A stretch of DNA of 64,000 nt, from contig CP026600.1 in the NCBI GenBank assembly GCA_003288255.1, positions 2,604,001 through 2,668,000 of the forward strand, read 5' to 3'. The DNA is from Clostridiaceae bacterium 14S0207 (lineage in GTDB: Bacteria > Bacillota > Clostridia > Clostridiales > Clostridiaceae). Shown in pieces: positions 44,699 through 55,273 of the stretch. Position numbers and translations under genes: made by a program. Position 1 is the stretch's first letter, and every line of letters begins with the position of its first letter. The notes below the pieces were generated by a model, which saw only the letters and a list, made by a program, of their open reading frames with translations, did not search any database and had not been told where the DNA came from.

Positions 44699-45091
44699 CT
44701 ATCTCTTTGAGAATTGTGGAGCTCTTCTTGCTTTTTTAAGACCATATTTCTTTCTTTCTTTCATTCTTGAATCTCTAGTTAAGAATCCAGCCTTCTTTAA
44801 TTCAGATCTTAAGTTTTCGTCAGCTTTAATTAAAGCTCTTGAGATACCATGTCTGATAGCTCCTGCTTGACCTGAAATTCCTCCACCGTGTACATTAACT
44901 AGTACATCAAACTTTTCTTTTGTACCTGTTAATTCTAATGGTTGGTTAATTATAACCTTTAATGTGTCTAATCCGAAATATTCATTTATATCTCTTTTAT
45001 TTATTTTAACTTCACCTTGACCAGGTACTAATCTTACTCTAGCAACTGATGTTTTTCTTCTTCCTGTTCCAAAATATTGTACTTTTGCCAT
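44699..45091 (-). CDS. rpsI: 30S ribosomal protein S9
   Basis: The protein has 130 residues. It opens with [21 protein letters not shown] and ends with the conserved [11 protein letters not shown] tail that reaches the ribosomal P site. [19 protein letters not shown] is the central signature. It follows rplM by about 25 nt and is the last gene of the L13-S9 unit, ending at a terminator. Confidence 0.97.
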   Translation of the reverse strand: MAKVQYFGTGRRKTSVARVRLVPGQGEVKINKRDINEYFGLDTLKVIINQPLELTGTKEKFDVLVNVHGGGISGQAGAIRHGISRALIKADENLRSELKKAGFLTRDSRMKERKKYGLKKARRAPQFSKR

Positions 45092-45116
45092 AATACTTCC
45101 TCCCTTCAGTTAATAA

Positions 45117-45551
45117 TTAGTATCTTAACTCTAATTTTTGTGGATTTTGAGCTGCATTTTCGTGCTCTGGACCGCTATATACTTTTAACTTTTTAAGCAT
45201 TTGACGACCTAATTTTCCCTTTGGAAGCATTCTTCTAACAGCTTCTTGGAATACAAATTCAGGCTTTCTTACTAAAGCATCTCTGTAAGAGATTTCTTTT
45301 AATCCGCCTGGATATAAAGAGTGATGTCTTAACATCTTTTGATCTAATTTATTACCTGTTAAAACAACTTTATCAGCATTAACAACGATAACAAAATCTC
45401 CAGTATCAACGTGTGGAGTATATGTTGGTTTATGCTTTCCTCTTAATATTGTAGCTATTTGGCTAGCTGCTCTTCCTAATGTTTGACCTTCTAAGTCTAC
45501 TACATACCATTCTCTTTGAACTTCTTCTTTTTTAGCTATGTATGATTTCAT
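45117..45551 (-). CDS. rplM: 50S ribosomal protein L13
   Basis: The protein has 144 residues from the ATG at 45551 ([19 protein letters not shown]), which has GGGAGGG upstream. The frame runs 24 codons further but lies in the untranslated leader. The signature [28 protein letters not shown] and the C-terminal [19 protein letters not shown] are present. L13 binds 23S rRNA early in 50S assembly. It has its own strong promoter and shares the transcript with rpsI. Confidence 0.97.
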   Translation of the reverse strand: MKSYIAKKEEVQREWYVVDLEGQTLGRAASQIATILRGKHKPTYTPHVDTGDFVIVVNADKVVLTGNKLDQKMLRHHSLYPGGLKEISYRDALVRKPEFVFQEAVRRMLPKGKLGRQMLKKLKVYSGPEHENAAQNPQKLELRY

Positions 45552-45635
45552 TTTTTTCCCTCCCTGAATTTCACATGAAATATATCTATGCAAAAGACCC
45601 GGGGCTAGTGGATCTATATACACATAACAACTTTA
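45552..45635 (-). ncRNA. rplM 5' leader, candidate L13 leader RNA
   Basis: The transcript from the promoter at 45639-45667 has a leader of about 80 nt with a C/G-rich patch (CTAGCCCCGGGTC) in otherwise AT-rich sequence, and a hairpin (ATTTCA/TGAAAT) just before the ribosome binding site. Firmicutes often carry a structured L13 leader used for autoregulation. I could not verify the consensus fold. Confidence 0.35.
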
Positions 45636-45638
45636 TTT

Positions 45639-45667
45639 ATTATAATACATTCATCCGGGCGTGTCAA
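45639..45667 (-). promoter_or_regulatory. Consensus sigma-A promoter of rplM-rpsI
   Basis: On the minus strand, TTGACA (45667-45662), a 17-nt spacer, then TATAAT (45644-45639). Both hexamers are perfect consensus, located just after the truA stop. Confidence 0.85.
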
Positions 45668-45703
45668 CATAATTAAGGATATATTATAAAATATTTTTTT
45701 AAC

Positions 45704-46438
45704 CTAATAATATACCTTAAGCAAGGATAATCCTTGTGGTGGTGCCGTTTTACCGGCCTTTTGTCTATCTTTAGATTCTATAATTTCTTTTACCTTCTCA
45801 GGTATTATTATGCCTCCACCTACATTAACTAAAGTACCCACTATTATTCTAGCCATATTGTATAAAAAACCGTCTGCCGTAATATAAATTTTTATATACT
45901 CATGTTCTTTTTCTATTTTGATTTCTTTTATAGTTCTTACAGAAGTTTTAACTGAACCACCTTTATTTTTAAACGCCTCAAAATCATGAGTACCTATAAG
46001 GTATTTCGCCCCTTCTTTCATAAGCTCTATATTTAACTTATATTTATAATGAAATACGTAATTTTTACCTATAGCTGGAGGTATTTCACGATTTAATATA
46101 GTATATACATATGTCTTACCTATAGAACTATATCTTGCATGAAACTCCTCATCTGCCTCTTGTGCATCTAAAACTACGATATCTCTTGGTAATTTATTGT
46201 TTAAGGCATATTTGATTCCATGTGCAGGTATTTTACTATTAGTAAAAAAATTTAGCACATATCCCATAGCATGAACACCTTTATCTGTCCTACTACATCC
46301 CAAAACCTTAATTTCTTCATTTAAAACTTTTATAATTGTTTTTTCAACTGCTTCTTCTACACTTAAAACATGGTTCTGTCTTTGCCATCCTGAATATTGA
46401 GTTCCATCATATTCAATTATGAGCATTATATTTCTCAT
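45704..46438 (-). CDS. truA: tRNA pseudouridine38-40 synthase TruA
   Basis: The protein has 244 residues. It converts U38, U39 and U40 of tRNA anticodon arms to pseudouridine. EYDGTQYSGWQRQ at the N-terminus, the catalytic aspartate in GCSRTDKGVHAMG, and FLYNMARIIVGTLVNVG near the end are diagnostic. It follows ecfT by 13 nt, the usual Firmicutes order. Confidence 0.95.
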   Translation of the reverse strand: MRNIMLIIEYDGTQYSGWQRQNHVLSVEEAVEKTIIKVLNEEIKVLGCSRTDKGVHAMGYVLNFFTNSKIPAHGIKYALNNKLPRDIVVLDAQEADEEFHARYSSIGKTYVYTILNREIPPAIGKNYVFHYKYKLNIELMKEGAKYLIGTHDFEAFKNKGGSVKTSVRTIKEIKIEKEHEYIKIYITADGFLYNMARIIVGTLVNVGGGIIIPEKVKEIIESKDRQKAGKTAPPQGLSLLKVYY

Positions 46439-46451
46439 AGGACTACCTCAT

Positions 46452-47252
46452 CTATATAAATCTAAAACTAATAATAAAAACTAAATATATAATAAAAATT
46501 ATAAAAGCCATACAATCAGACTTATTATATCTTAATCTCTTCATTCTTGTTCTACCTTCTCCACCTCTATAGCAGCGTGCTTCCATTGCTATACCTAATT
46601 CATCCGCCCTTTTGAAAGAATTTACAAATAACGGTACTAATATTGGTAACAAACTTTTAGCTCTTTTTATTAAATTTCCTGATGAAAAATCTGCACCTCT
46701 TGACATTTGTGCTTTCATTATTTTATCAGTTTCATCTATTAAAGTAGGTATAAATCTTAATGCAATGGTCATAATCATTGCTAATTCATGAGCCGGAAAA
46801 TTAATTTTTTTTAATGGTGAAAATAAACTTTCTAATCCATCTGTAAGTTCAATAGGAGATGTAGTAAGAGTCAATAAAGATGTTCCTACTATTAAAAATA
46901 GAAGTCTTATAGCCATAAAAATTGCCATTTGTACTCCTTGAGAGTATATGGTTATACATTTCCACTTGAATAATAGTTCTCCCCCATTGGTCATAAAAAT
47001 ATTCAATACTGATGTAAAGATCAAGAGGATAAATATAGGTTTTAATCCCTTATAAATATATTTAAGCTTAAGTTTAGATATACAAATAATTATTCCTAAA
47101 AAAGCACCTACTATTACATAAGTAAGTAACTTATTTACTAAAAATAAATGTACCATAAATAGAATAGAAGAAACTATTTTTACCCTTGGATCTAATTTAT
47201 GTATAAAAGAATCCCCTGGTATGTATTGTCCTATTGTTATATCCTTAAACAT
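46452..47252 (-). CDS. ecfT: ECF transporter transmembrane protein EcfT
   Basis: The 266-residue membrane protein couples the two ATPases to exchangeable vitamin-binding S components. Hydrophobic helices fill residues 25-125 and the C-terminus. The cytoplasmic Ala-Arg-Gly-type coupling motifs are QMSRGADF and AMEARCYRGG. IGQYIPGDSFIHKLDPRVKI at the N-terminus is typical. Its start directly follows the ecfA2 stop (1 nt apart). Confidence 0.93.
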   Translation of the reverse strand: MFKDITIGQYIPGDSFIHKLDPRVKIVSSILFMVHLFLVNKLLTYVIVGAFLGIIICISKLKLKYIYKGLKPIFILLIFTSVLNIFMTNGGELLFKWKCITIYSQGVQMAIFMAIRLLFLIVGTSLLTLTTSPIELTDGLESLFSPLKKINFPAHELAMIMTIALRFIPTLIDETDKIMKAQMSRGADFSSGNLIKRAKSLLPILVPLFVNSFKRADELGIAMEARCYRGGEGRTRMKRLRYNKSDCMAFIIFIIYLVFIISFRFI

Positions 47253-48122
47253 CTAAAGCTCCCCCTTACTTGTAAGGTTTAAAACTTTAACTAATTCTTC
47301 CTTTAATTCATCAATAGAATAAATTTCAGGATTTATATTAAATCCTTTTTTATTTAACTCATATATCAAATAACTTATTCTCGGAACTGATAATCCAATC
47401 CCTTCTAAAAGTTCTACCTGCTTAAAAATATCTCTTGGTTCTCCGTATAAAACACACTTTCCTTTACTCATAACTATTACTTTTTGTGCATACTTTGCAA
47501 CATCTTCCATGCTATGAGATACAAGTATAATATTCATATTATACTTATCATGAAGTTCTTTAATTGTTCGTAGAATATCTTCCCTTCCTTTAGGGTCTAA
47601 CCCAGCAGTAGGCTCATCCAATATTAAAACCTTAGGCTTCATAGCTAAAATTCCTGCTATAGCTACTCTCCTTTTTTGGCCTCCACTTAAATTAAATGGG
47701 CACTTTTCTTTAAACATTTCATAACTAAGCCCAACCATCTTCATAGCCATTTTTACTCTATTACTTATCTCTTTTTCATCCAAGCCTAAATTTTGTGGTC
47801 CAAATGCTATATCTTTTTCAACAGTTTCTTCAAATAACTGATATTCTGGATACTGAAATACTAAACCAATTTCTTTTCTAATTTCAGATAAATTAACATT
47901 TTCTGAATATATATCTTTATGTTCCAAAAACACTGTTCCTTCACTAGGTTTTAAAAGTCCATTGAATAACTGTATTAAAGTGGACTTTCCGGAGCCTGTA
48001 TGACCTATAATAGCGGTAAATTCGCCCTTTTCAATTTCAATGTTAACATTGTCTAATGCTCTTTTTTCAAAAGGTGTACCTTGCATATAAATGTATGATA
48101 ACTTATCTATTTTAATAAACAT
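47253..48122 (-). CDS. ecfA2: ECF transporter ATPase EcfA2
   Basis: The 289-residue ABC ATPase has Walker [11 protein letters not shown]-loop [10 protein letters not shown], signature [14 protein letters not shown], Walker [14 protein letters not shown], and the H-loop in LVSHSMEDV. It pairs with EcfA1 to energise uptake of vitamins such as riboflavin, folate or biotin; the S component that sets specificity is not in this window. Its start overlaps the ecfA1 end by 16 nt. Confidence 0.94.
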   Translation of the reverse strand: MFIKIDKLSYIYMQGTPFEKRALDNVNIEIEKGEFTAIIGHTGSGKSTLIQLFNGLLKPSEGTVFLEHKDIYSENVNLSEIRKEIGLVFQYPEYQLFEETVEKDIAFGPQNLGLDEKEISNRVKMAMKMVGLSYEMFKEKCPFNLSGGQKRRVAIAGILAMKPKVLILDEPTAGLDPKGREDILRTIKELHDKYNMNIILVSHSMEDVAKYAQKVIVMSKGKCVLYGEPRDIFKQVELLEGIGLSVPRISYLIYELNKKGFNINPEIYSIDELKEELVKVLNLTSKGEL

Positions 48123-48958
48123 AATGCATTCACCATCTCATCAATACTAATTATATCTTCCTCTATGTTAACCCCAATTTTCCTAAGTTCGTAACTAAGT
48201 TCTGTTACTTCGGGTACATCTAATCCTAGGCTTTTTAGTGTGCTTACCTGTGAAAATACTTGTTTTGGAGTTCCCTGCATAGAGACTTCACCATTATTTA
48301 ATATTATAACTCTATCTGCGTTAATAACTTCCTCCATATAATGTGTTATTAAAATAATAGTTTTTCCAAACTCTTTATTTAATTTTAAAGCTGTATTAAT
48401 TACTTCTTTTCTTCCCATTGGATCTAACATAGCTGTAGATTCATCAAATATTATGCACTTCGTATCCATAGCTAAGATTCCTGCTATAGCTACTCTTTGT
48501 TTTTGTCCCCCTGATAATAAACTAGGAGAATGTTTCCTATATTCATACATATCTACTATCTTTAAAGCATTATCTACCTTTTTTCTAATAAGTTCAGATG
48601 GAAACCCTAAATTTTCTGGACCAAAAGCTACATCTTCTTCAACAATCGTGGCTACTATTTGATTATCTGGATTTTGGAAAACCATTCCTACATTTTTTCT
48701 AATATCCCAAATATTTTTTTCATTTAATGCATCTAATCCATATACTTGAACTGTTCCCTTTTGTGGACTTAATATTCCATTTAAAATTTTTGCTAGAGTA
48801 GACTTTCCTGAACCATTATGTCCAAGTATAGTTAAAAACTCACCTTCATACACTTCTAAATTAACTCCCTTAAGAGCTTTTACCTTATTACCATCTATAT
48901 CATCATAATTATAGACTAAATCTTCACACTTAATTATAACATCTTTTTCTCTGCTCAT
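48107..48958 (-). CDS. ecfA1: ECF transporter ATPase EcfA1
   Basis: The 283-residue ABC ATPase has Walker [11 protein letters not shown]-loop [10 protein letters not shown], signature [14 protein letters not shown], Walker [14 protein letters not shown], and the H-loop in LITHYMEEV. The serine after DE (DES rather than DEP) is normal for EcfA1. It is the first gene after rplQ, beyond a hairpin that may lower read-through from the ribosomal operon. Confidence 0.94.
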   Translation of the reverse strand: MSREKDVIIKCEDLVYNYDDIDGNKVKALKGVNLEVYEGEFLTILGHNGSGKSTLAKILNGILSPQKGTVQVYGLDALNEKNIWDIRKNVGMVFQNPDNQIVATIVEEDVAFGPENLGFPSELIRKKVDNALKIVDMYEYRKHSPSLLSGGQKQRVAIAGILAMDTKCIIFDESTAMLDPMGRKEVINTALKLNKEFGKTIILITHYMEEVINADRVIILNNGEVSMQGTPKQVFSQVSTLKSLGLDVPEVTELSYELRKIGVNIEEDIISIDEMVNALCLLK

Positions 48959-48994
48959 TTTTTTACCTCAGACATAAAAAGATTATATTAAAAT

Positions 48995-49023
48995 GGGGAC
49001 TAAGTAAGTTACACTTAATCCCC
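48995..49023 (-). terminator. Weak terminator-like hairpin between rplQ and ecfA1
   Basis: On the minus strand, GGGGATTAAGT pairs with ACTTAGTCCCC (one G-U pair), then ATTTTAATAT. The T-run is poor, so it may attenuate rather than stop transcription of the ecf-truA genes. Confidence 0.55.
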
Positions 49024-49035
49024 TTATATATAAGC

Positions 49036-49377
49036 TTAAACTAATTCTAATACTACTACTTCAGCAGCGTCGCCTCTTCTTGGACCTACTTTGTAGATTC
49101 TTGTATATCCGCCGTTTCTTTCAGCATACTTTGGTGCTATGTTAGCGAATAATTCGTCAACTACTTTTGTTTCTGTTACAAAAGAAAGTACTTGTCTTCT
49201 AGAATGAAGGTCACCTTTTTTAGCAAGTGTAATCATTTTTTCTGCTAATTTTCTAGTTTCCTTAGCTCTTGTTTCAGTTGTTTCGATTTTGCCATGTTTC
49301 AACAAACTAGTTACTAAGTTTCTTAACATAGCTCTTCTTTGATCTGTTGGACGTCCTAACTTGCGGTATCCTGCCAT
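49036..49377 (-). CDS. rplQ: 50S ribosomal protein L17
   Basis: The protein has 113 residues from the ATG at 49377 ([20 protein letters not shown]), preceded by GGAGG. A GTG one codon earlier is less likely. L17 sits near the polypeptide exit tunnel. The pattern [21 protein letters not shown] and the end [21 protein letters not shown] are characteristic. It is the last gene of the alpha part of the operon. Confidence 0.96.
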   Translation of the reverse strand: MAGYRKLGRPTDQRRAMLRNLVTSLLKHGKIETTETRAKETRKLAEKMITLAKKGDLHSRRQVLSFVTETKVVDELFANIAPKYAERNGGYTRIYKVGPRRGDAAEVVVLELV

Positions 49378-49389
49378 CACTCTACCTCC

Positions 49390-50337
49390 TTAATCCTCAC
49401 TTTTTTTCAAGCCTAAGTTTAGTTCTTTTAACTTATGTTGAACTTCCTCAAGAGACTTTTTACCAAGATTTCTAACCTTCATCATATCTTCCATAGATCT
49501 TTCAGTTAATTCTTGTACTGTATTTATTCCAGCTCTCTTTAAGCAGTTATAACTTCTTACTGAAAGGTCAAGTTCTTCAATAGTCATCTCTAGAACTTTT
49601 TCCTTCTTATCTTCTTCTTTTTCAACCATTATTTCCATATCATCTGCATGATCTGTTAATGTCATGAAAAGCTTGAAGTGTTCAATAAGAATTTTTGCTG
49701 ATAAACTTATAGCTTCCTCTGGTCTAATTGTTCCATTAGTCCATACTTCTAAAGTTAATTTATCATAATCAGTAATTTGACCAACTCTTGTATTTTCTAC
49801 AATATAATTAACTCTTTTAACTGGAGTGTATATAGAATCAACAGGTATAACTGATATTGGAAGATCCTCAGACTTATTCTTAGCTTGAGAAACATATCCT
49901 CTACCTTTATTAACGTTAATTTCCATATACAACTTACCATCGTCATCTAAAGTTGCAATATGTAAATCTTTATTTACAATTTCAACATTACCACTAGTTT
50001 TAATGTCACCAGCAGTAACCTCACCAGGACCTTGTGCATCTATATAAAGAGTTGTAGATCCTTCTCCATACATCTTAACGGCTAATTCTTTAATATTAAG
50101 AATTAATTGAGCAACATCTTCTTTTACACCTTTTACAGTAGAAAATTCATGTAGAACTCCATCAATTTTAATACTATTAGCTGCTGCACCTGGTAATGAT
50201 GAAAGAAGTATTCTTCTTAATGAGTTACCTAAAGTAATCCCATATCCTCTTTCCAAAGGTTCTATGACAAATTTACCATATGAACCTTCTTCGTTTGTTT
50301 CAACACACTCAATTTTTGGCTTTTCTATTTCCAACAA
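49390..50337 (-). CDS. rpoA: RNA polymerase alpha subunit
   Basis: The protein has 315 residues. The N-terminal dimerisation domain (about 1-230) includes GRGYGI-like [24 protein letters not shown]. The C-terminal DNA-binding domain (about 245-315) has [22 protein letters not shown] and [13 protein letters not shown], which contact UP elements and activators. It assembles the polymerase core. It lies between rpsD and rplQ as in other Firmicutes. Confidence 0.97.
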   Translation of the reverse strand: MLEIEKPKIECVETNEEGSYGKFVIEPLERGYGITLGNSLRRILLSSLPGAAANSIKIDGVLHEFSTVKGVKEDVAQLILNIKELAVKMYGEGSTTLYIDAQGPGEVTAGDIKTSGNVEIVNKDLHIATLDDDGKLYMEINVNKGRGYVSQAKNKSEDLPISVIPVDSIYTPVKRVNYIVENTRVGQITDYDKLTLEVWTNGTIRPEEAISLSAKILIEHFKLFMTLTDHADDMEIMVEKEEDKKEKVLEMTIEELDLSVRSYNCLKRAGINTVQELTERSMEDMMKVRNLGKKSLEEVQHKLKELNLGLKKSED

Positions 50338-50403
50338 CTATATAACCCTCCTTCGTTTATCAACTTAAACCTCTTTTGAGGGCAACTGATTTATATCAAT
50401 CTA

Positions 50404-51024
50404 TTATTTGCTGTATAACTCAACGATTAGAGTTTCATTTACTGGAACATCTATATCTTCTCTAGTTGGAATTGCAACTACTTTAGCTTCAAAGTTTGCT
50501 GCATTAGCTTCTATCCAGCTTGGAAGAGTCTTAGGATTTTCGTTAAATATTTTAAATAACTCAGTTCCTCTGCTCTTCTCACATACTGATATTACATCAT
50601 TAGCTTTTAAGTTATATGATGGAATATTAACTTTTTTACCATTTACTAAGAAATGTCCATGAGTTACTAATTGTCTAGCTTCTTTTCTAGAATTTCCGTA
50701 TCCTAATTTGTAAACAACACTGTCTAATCTCATTTCTAGTAATCTTAGTAGGTTTTCACCTGTGATTCCTCTTTGCTTTTCAGCTTTTTCATAGTACTTT
50801 CTAAATTGCTTTTCAAGTACTCCATATATTCTCTTAGCTTTTTGCTTTTCTCTTAATTGTAATCCATAGTTAGATAATTTCTTTTTGCTTTGACCATGTT
50901 GTCCTGGTGCATAACCTCTTCTTGCAACAGAACATTTGTCAGAGTAACATCTATCTCCCTTAAGGAAAAGTTTCATGCCTTCTCTTCTACAAAGTCTACA
51001 AACAGCTCCTGTATATCTTGCCAT
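50404..51024 (-). CDS. rpsD: 30S ribosomal protein S4
   Basis: The protein has 206 residues. The N-terminal zinc-ribbon type is kept: [23 protein letters not shown] has four cysteines. The S4 RNA-binding domain contains [35 protein letters not shown] (shown by MRLDSVVY and [11 protein letters not shown]). It is a primary binder of 16S rRNA and often an autogenous regulator. It is encoded inside the alpha operon here, between rpsK and rpoA. Confidence 0.97.
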   Translation of the reverse strand: MARYTGAVCRLCRREGMKLFLKGDRCYSDKCSVARRGYAPGQHGQSKKKLSNYGLQLREKQKAKRIYGVLEKQFRKYYEKAEKQRGITGENLLRLLEMRLDSVVYKLGYGNSRKEARQLVTHGHFLVNGKKVNIPSYNLKANDVISVCEKSRGTELFKIFNENPKTLPSWIEANAANFEAKVVAIPTREDIDVPVNETLIVELYSK

Positions 51025-51058
51025 TAAAAATTACACCTCCTACATCTATTATAAGTAA

Positions 51059-51454
51059 CTATACTCTTCTTCTTTTTGGTGGTCTACAACCATTGTGTGG
51101 TATTGGGGTAACATCTTTAATTAAAGTGATTTCTAATCCTGCAGCTTGTAATGATCTTATAGCAGATTCTCTACCAGCTCCTGGTCCTTTAACGTATACT
51201 TCTATACTCTTTAAACCGTGTTCCATTGCAACACCTGCAGCTGTTTCAGCAGCCATTTGAGCAGCAAATGGAGTTCCTTTTCTTGAACCTTTAAATCCTA
51301 ATCCACCTGCACTTGCCCATGATAAACAGTTACCTGCACGGTCTGTTAATGTAACAATTGAGTTATTGAAAGTTGATTTAATATGTGCACAACCATGCTC
51401 AATATTTTTTCTTTCTTTTCTTCTTCTTGACTTTTTAACTTTTTTTGGTGCCAC
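51059..51454 (-). CDS. rpsK: 30S ribosomal protein S11
   Basis: The protein has 131 residues from a GTG at 51454 ([17 protein letters not shown]), 7 nt after AGGAGG. The ATG two codons earlier is only 1 nt from that site. The sequence ends with the usual [16 protein letters not shown]. It forms the platform of the 30S subunit near the mRNA exit. It lies between rpsM and rpsD. Confidence 0.95.
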   Translation of the reverse strand: MAPKKVKKSRRRKERKNIEHGCAHIKSTFNNSIVTLTDRAGNCLSWASAGGLGFKGSRKGTPFAAQMAAETAAGVAMEHGLKSIEVYVKGPGAGRESAIRSLQAAGLEITLIKDVTPIPHNGCRPPKRRRV

Positions 51455-51475
51455 GATCATCCCTCCTATCTTTTA

Positions 51476-51844
51476 CTATTTCTTCTTATTAGCAATAGTC
51501 TTCTTAGGACCTTTTCTTGTTCTTGCATTAGTTTTAGTTTTTTGACCTCTTACTGGAAGACCTCTTCTGTGTCTAATTCCTCTGTAAGATCCGATTTCTG
51601 TTAATCTCTTTATGTCTAAGGCAACTTTTCTTCTTAAGTCACCTTCAACAGTGAAATGCTTGTTTATATAATCTCTTAAAGCTCCAACTTCATCTTCTGA
51701 TAAATCTTTTATTCTTATATCAGGATTAACTCCTGTTTCTTTTAAGATTTTTTGAGCAGTTGGTAATCCAATTCCAAATATATATGTTAAACCAATTTCA
51801 ACTCTTTTTTCTCTTGGTAGGTCAACACCTGCTATTCTTGCCAT
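51476..51844 (-). CDS. rpsM: 30S ribosomal protein S13
   Basis: The protein has 122 residues, beginning [20 protein letters not shown], with the conserved [29 protein letters not shown] tail (core [13 protein letters not shown]). It lies in the 30S head and contacts tRNA and L5. A leader of about 180 nt with a possible internal promoter precedes it. Confidence 0.97.
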   Translation of the reverse strand: MARIAGVDLPREKRVEIGLTYIFGIGLPTAQKILKETGVNPDIRIKDLSEDEVGALRDYINKHFTVEGDLRRKVALDIKRLTEIGSYRGIRHRRGLPVRGQKTKTNARTRKGPKKTIANKKK

Positions 51845-51990
51845 ATACTATTTACACCTCCTAGGTTATATTTCGTTTTTTTAGTGCGTAAGGTAAAATT
51901 TTGTGTGTATTATTTTATATAAAACTTTTAGGATAATAGAGAGTATAAACTCTACTAGCAGCCGCTCCTAAAGTATTTTTAGCTTTTATT

Positions 51991-51996
51991 ATTATA
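51991..51996 (-). promoter_or_regulatory. Possible internal promoter upstream of rpsM
   Basis: TATAAT with an extended -10 (TGTTATAAT) lies in the gap between rpmJ and rpsM, about 145 nt before rpsM. The -35 is not clear. The leader downstream contains a small hairpin (GAGTTTATACTC). Ribosomal genes from rpsM to rplQ may therefore have some independent expression. Confidence 0.4.
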
Positions 51997-52032
51997 ACAA
52001 AAGAAAATATTAAATTTAATATTTTTTATATA

Positions 52033-52149
<117 letters not shown>

Positions 52150-52162
52150 TTAACCCTCCTTA

Positions 52163-52381
52163 CTATTTTTCTCTCCATACAATTCTACCACGAGTCAAAT
52201 CATAAGGAGATAGTTCTACTTTAACTTTATCACCTGGTAATATTCTTATAAAATTCATTCTTAGCTTTCCAGAAATATGTGCTAAGATTTTGTGACCACT
52301 TTCTAATTCAACTTCAAATGTTGCATTAGGTAAAGAATCGGTAACAACACCTTGCATTTCAATTACATCATCTTTTGACAT
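52163..52381 (-). CDS. infA: Translation initiation factor IF-1
   Basis: The protein has 72 residues from the ATG at 52381 ([20 protein letters not shown]). An upstream in-frame extension of nine codons overlaps the preceding gene and is not used. OB-fold signatures are [22 protein letters not shown] and [12 protein letters not shown] (core [19 protein letters not shown]). It binds the 30S A site during initiation. Confidence 0.95.
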   Translation of the reverse strand: MSKDDVIEMQGVVTDSLPNATFEVELESGHKILAHISGKLRMNFIRILPGDKVKVELSPYDLTRGRIVWREK

Positions 52382-52388
52382 AAGGTAA

Positions 52389-52670
52389 TCAAACCTCCTT
52401 ATTGGCATACATAGTATCTAAAAAATCCTTTATTCTAGGATTGCTTACATACTTGCCATTTAAAATGGCTTCCTTAATTTCTTCTGAATAAGTTCCTGTA
52501 AAAATTAGATGTTTACGTTTCTTTTTCTTTGGTTTTTCAACTTTTCGTAGTTTACCATCCGAAATATAAACGTAATCCTCATTTAATATTCCAACAATTA
52601 TATAATATTCGTCTCTGTCTCTGCCTACCTTAGAGTAAACTACTTGACCTAAGGGATTATCAGTTTCCAA
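52389..52670 (-). CDS. KOW-domain RNA-binding protein
   Basis: The protein has 93 residues from a TTG start after GAGGTGA. An N-terminal KOW-like beta fold ([21 protein letters not shown]) is followed by a basic stretch ([13 protein letters not shown]). A helical tail completes it. Similar proteins, annotated as L14E/L6E/L27E-like, lie between map and infA in clostridia. A ribosome- or RNA-associated role is likely but unproven. Confidence 0.82.
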   Translation of the reverse strand: METDNPLGQVVYSKVGRDRDEYYIIVGILNEDYVYISDGKLRKVEKPKKKKRKHLIFTGTYSEEIKEAILNGKYVSNPRIKDFLDTMYANKEV

Positions 52671-52852
52671 TACTTTTCACCTCTATTTTTGTTCAAACCA
52701 AAGAACTTATTACTATTTTCCCACAAATAAGCCTCAAAATACTTTTATCCTTCATATCGAGATATTTAGGAAGTGTAGAGTTTATCCAATAGATTGGGAC
52801 ATTACCTTTTGTTCTTAACTTTACCTTGTCTAGCAACACTTACTAAATAAAT
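52671..52852. other. 182-bp gap where map would be expected
   Basis: Other gaps in this cluster are mostly 10-60 nt. Clostridia normally have map (methionine aminopeptidase) here, between adk and the KOW gene. I find no Map motif on either strand. One minus-strand frame stays open for about 45 codons but resembles nothing I know. Confidence 0.5.
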
Positions 52853-53503
52853 CTATTTTGTAGATTCTAAAACCTTACAAATTTCATCAAAAACAGAAGC
52901 AATTGCTTTTGTACCATCAACTGCAGCTAACTGGCCTTTCCCTGTGTAGAAGTCAACTAATGGTTTTGTTTGGTTCTCGTAAGTATCTAATCTATTGTTC
53001 ACAGTGCTTATAGCGTCATCAGCTCTTTGAATAACCTCAGCGCCACATAGATCACATTTTGAATCTACCTTTGGTGGGTTAAATTTAACATGATAACTAG
53101 CACCACAAGCTGGGCATACTCTTCTTCCAGTCATTCTTTCAAGAATTTCTTCTCTTGGAACATCAATCAATAAAGCAACGTCTATTCTTTCGCCTTTATC
53201 ACCTAATGCCTTTTCTAAAGCTTCAGCTTGCTTTACTGTTCTAGGAAAACCATCAAGTAAGAAACCTTGCTTGCAATCATCTCTAGTTATCCTATCCTCA
53301 ACTATGCTTATAGTTAATTCATCTGGAACTAATGCCCCACTATCAATGTATTTTTTAGCTTCTACTCCAAGTGGAGTTTTCTCACTTATATTCTGCCTAA
53401 ATATATCACCTGTTGATATATGTGGTATAGAATATTTATTACTAATTGATTTAGCCTGTGTGCCTTTACCAGCTCCCGGAGGACCTAATAAAATTATCTT
53501 CAA
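52853..53503 (-). CDS. adk: Adenylate kinase
   Basis: The protein has 216 residues from a TTG at 53503 ([20 protein letters not shown]). GGAG stands 9 nt upstream, while the ATG three codons earlier abuts it. It catalyses ATP + AMP to 2 ADP. The P-loop is GPPGAGKGT, the AMP-binding part ISTGDIFR and DGFPRT, and the LID domain holds a zinc knuckle ([10 protein letters not shown]...CDLCG). The length equals that of other clostridial enzymes. Confidence 0.96.
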   Translation of the reverse strand: MKIILLGPPGAGKGTQAKSISNKYSIPHISTGDIFRQNISEKTPLGVEAKKYIDSGALVPDELTISIVEDRITRDDCKQGFLLDGFPRTVKQAEALEKALGDKGERIDVALLIDVPREEILERMTGRRVCPACGASYHVKFNPPKVDSKCDLCGAEVIQRADDAISTVNNRLDTYENQTKPLVDFYTGKGQLAAVDGTKAIASVFDEICKVLESTK

Positions 53504-53522
53504 TTGAATCATCTCCGACCTT

Positions 53523-54800
53523 TTATTTTAAAAATCCTTCATAATGTCTCATTACTAGCTGTGATTCAAGTTGTCTCATAGTTTCAACTGCAACTCCCAC
53601 TACAATAAGAAGGGCTGTTCCTCCTAATGATAACTGTCCAAAAGCAGTATGATTTGCTACAATTATAGGGAAAATCGCTATTATTGAAGCAAAAACACCT
53701 CCTAGAATCGATGCTTTAGTTAACACATCTTCAAGATATCTAGTAGTAGGTTCACCAGGTCTAATTCCTGGGATAAATCCTGATGACTTATGCATGTTTT
53801 CTGACATTTCATCCGGCTTAAATGTTATTTCAGTATAGAAAATAGTAAACAATACTATTAATATTGCATACACTACTGAATACTGCCATGTACTTTCTTT
53901 AAATATGCTATAAGGACTATTCATCACAAGTTTAGCGAATCCTGATTTTGGCATAAACTCCGCTATTGTTGCAGGGAATCTCATTACTGACATAGCGAAA
54001 ATAATTGAGATAACTGCTGAAGAACTTATATTGATTGGAATATGTGTTGATTGACCTTTAAACATCTTTCCACCAACAGCCTTACCAGCATATTGTACAG
54101 GTATTCTTCTCTCACTCAAGTTTACCACAATTACTAATAGCAGCATTGCAGCAGATACTAATAATAAAAGAATGATAGATACAGATGTTACATTTCCAAG
54201 ACTACCAGCTTTAAAGATCTTAGCTAAAGAATTTGGAACTCTTGAAATAATATTTATAAATATTATTACTGAAATCCCATTTCCTATTCCTTTAGTAGTA
54301 ATTTGCTCTCCTAACCATACTAAGAACACTGATGCTGTATTCATAGTTAATATGATTAAAAACATATTAAACTTAGATGTATCAAGAATTGCACCAGTTC
54401 TTTGCATTATAGCATACATACCAAAAGCCTCTAAAAATCCGAAAGCTATAGCAGAATATCTTGTGTAATTTTGTATTTTTTGACGTCCTTCATGACCTTC
54501 CTTTGAAAGTTGTTCAAGTTTAGGTATAGCAACTGTTAATAGCTGTATAATGATGGACGCATTAATATATGGGGTTACTCCCATAGCAAAAATACTAGAA
54601 TTACTAAATGCTCCTCCTGAGATTAAATCATAGAAGTTAAATAAGTTCTTGGATTGTGCCAACGAACTTACATGAGCACTGTCAATTCCAGGAACAGGAA
54701 TAAAATTTCCCATCCTGAAAAGGACAATCATAAAAAATGTAAATATCATTCTCTTTTTTAATTCAGGAACTTTCCAGGCATTACGTAGGGTAGATAGCAT
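53523..54800 (-). CDS. secY: Protein translocase subunit SecY
   Basis: The protein has 425 residues with about ten transmembrane helices. Typical segments are [44 protein letters not shown], the cytoplasmic loop before [21 protein letters not shown] (core [11 protein letters not shown]), and the end RHYEGFLK. It is the channel of the Sec translocon. It lies between rplO and adk. Confidence 0.97.
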   Translation of the reverse strand: MLSTLRNAWKVPELKKRMIFTFFMIVLFRMGNFIPVPGIDSAHVSSLAQSKNLFNFYDLISGGAFSNSSIFAMGVTPYINASIIIQLLTVAIPKLEQLSKEGHEGRQKIQNYTRYSAIAFGFLEAFGMYAIMQRTGAILDTSKFNMFLIILTMNTASVFLVWLGEQITTKGIGNGISVIIFINIISRVPNSLAKIFKAGSLGNVTSVSIILLLLVSAAMLLLVIVVNLSERRIPVQYAGKAVGGKMFKGQSTHIPINISSSAVISIIFAMSVMRFPATIAEFMPKSGFAKLVMNSPYSIFKESTWQYSVVYAILIVLFTIFYTEITFKPDEMSENMHKSSGFIPGIRPGEPTTRYLEDVLTKASILGGVFASIIAIFPIIVANHTAFGQLSLGGTALLIVVGVAVETMRQLESQLVMRHYEGFLK

Positions 54801-54801
54801 C

Positions 54802-55242
54802 CTAAATCACCTCAACTTTTCCTCCAGCTTTTTCTATCTTTTCAGCTGCAGCTTTTGAGAATTTATTTGCCTTTACTGTTAATGACTTTTCTAAAGTTCC
54901 GTTTCCTAATATTTTAACTCCATCATTTAACTTTCTGATTATTTTCTTTTCAAGTAATAATTCTGGAGTTACTTCTGTTCCGTTTTCAAAAACGTTAAGT
55001 CTATCAACGTTAATGCTAACTATTTCTGAAGAAAAAATATTTGTGAAACCTCTTTTTGGTAGTCTTCTATATAGAGGTAATTGACCTCCTTCAAAACCAG
55101 GTCTTACTCCACCACCTGATCTAGAATTTTGACCATTTTCTCCTCTTCCAGCTGTTTTACCCCAGCCAGAACCAGTACCTCTACCAACTCTTTTACTGTT
55201 TTTCTTAGATCCTTCTGCAGGTCTTAATTCATGTAACTTCAT
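54802..55242 (-). CDS. rplO: 50S ribosomal protein L15
   Basis: The protein has 146 residues from the ATG at 55242 ([20 protein letters not shown]), with GGAGG upstream. The glycine-rich [19 protein letters not shown] segment and [17 protein letters not shown] are diagnostic. It binds 23S rRNA late in 50S assembly. Its stop is 1 nt from the secY start, suggesting translational coupling. Confidence 0.96.
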   Translation of the reverse strand: MKLHELRPAEGSKKNSKRVGRGTGSGWGKTAGRGENGQNSRSGGGVRPGFEGGQLPLYRRLPKRGFTNIFSSEIVSINVDRLNVFENGTEVTPELLLEKKIIRKLNDGVKILGNGTLEKSLTVKANKFSKAAAEKIEKAGGKVEVI

Positions 55243-55273
55243 AATGTGCACCTCCTCCTATACTAATTTAAAA

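Noticed and set aside
52671-52852. Small minus-strand open frame of about 45 codons
   Set aside because: It has no ribosome binding site or recognisable similarity; it is more likely a scar or spacer.
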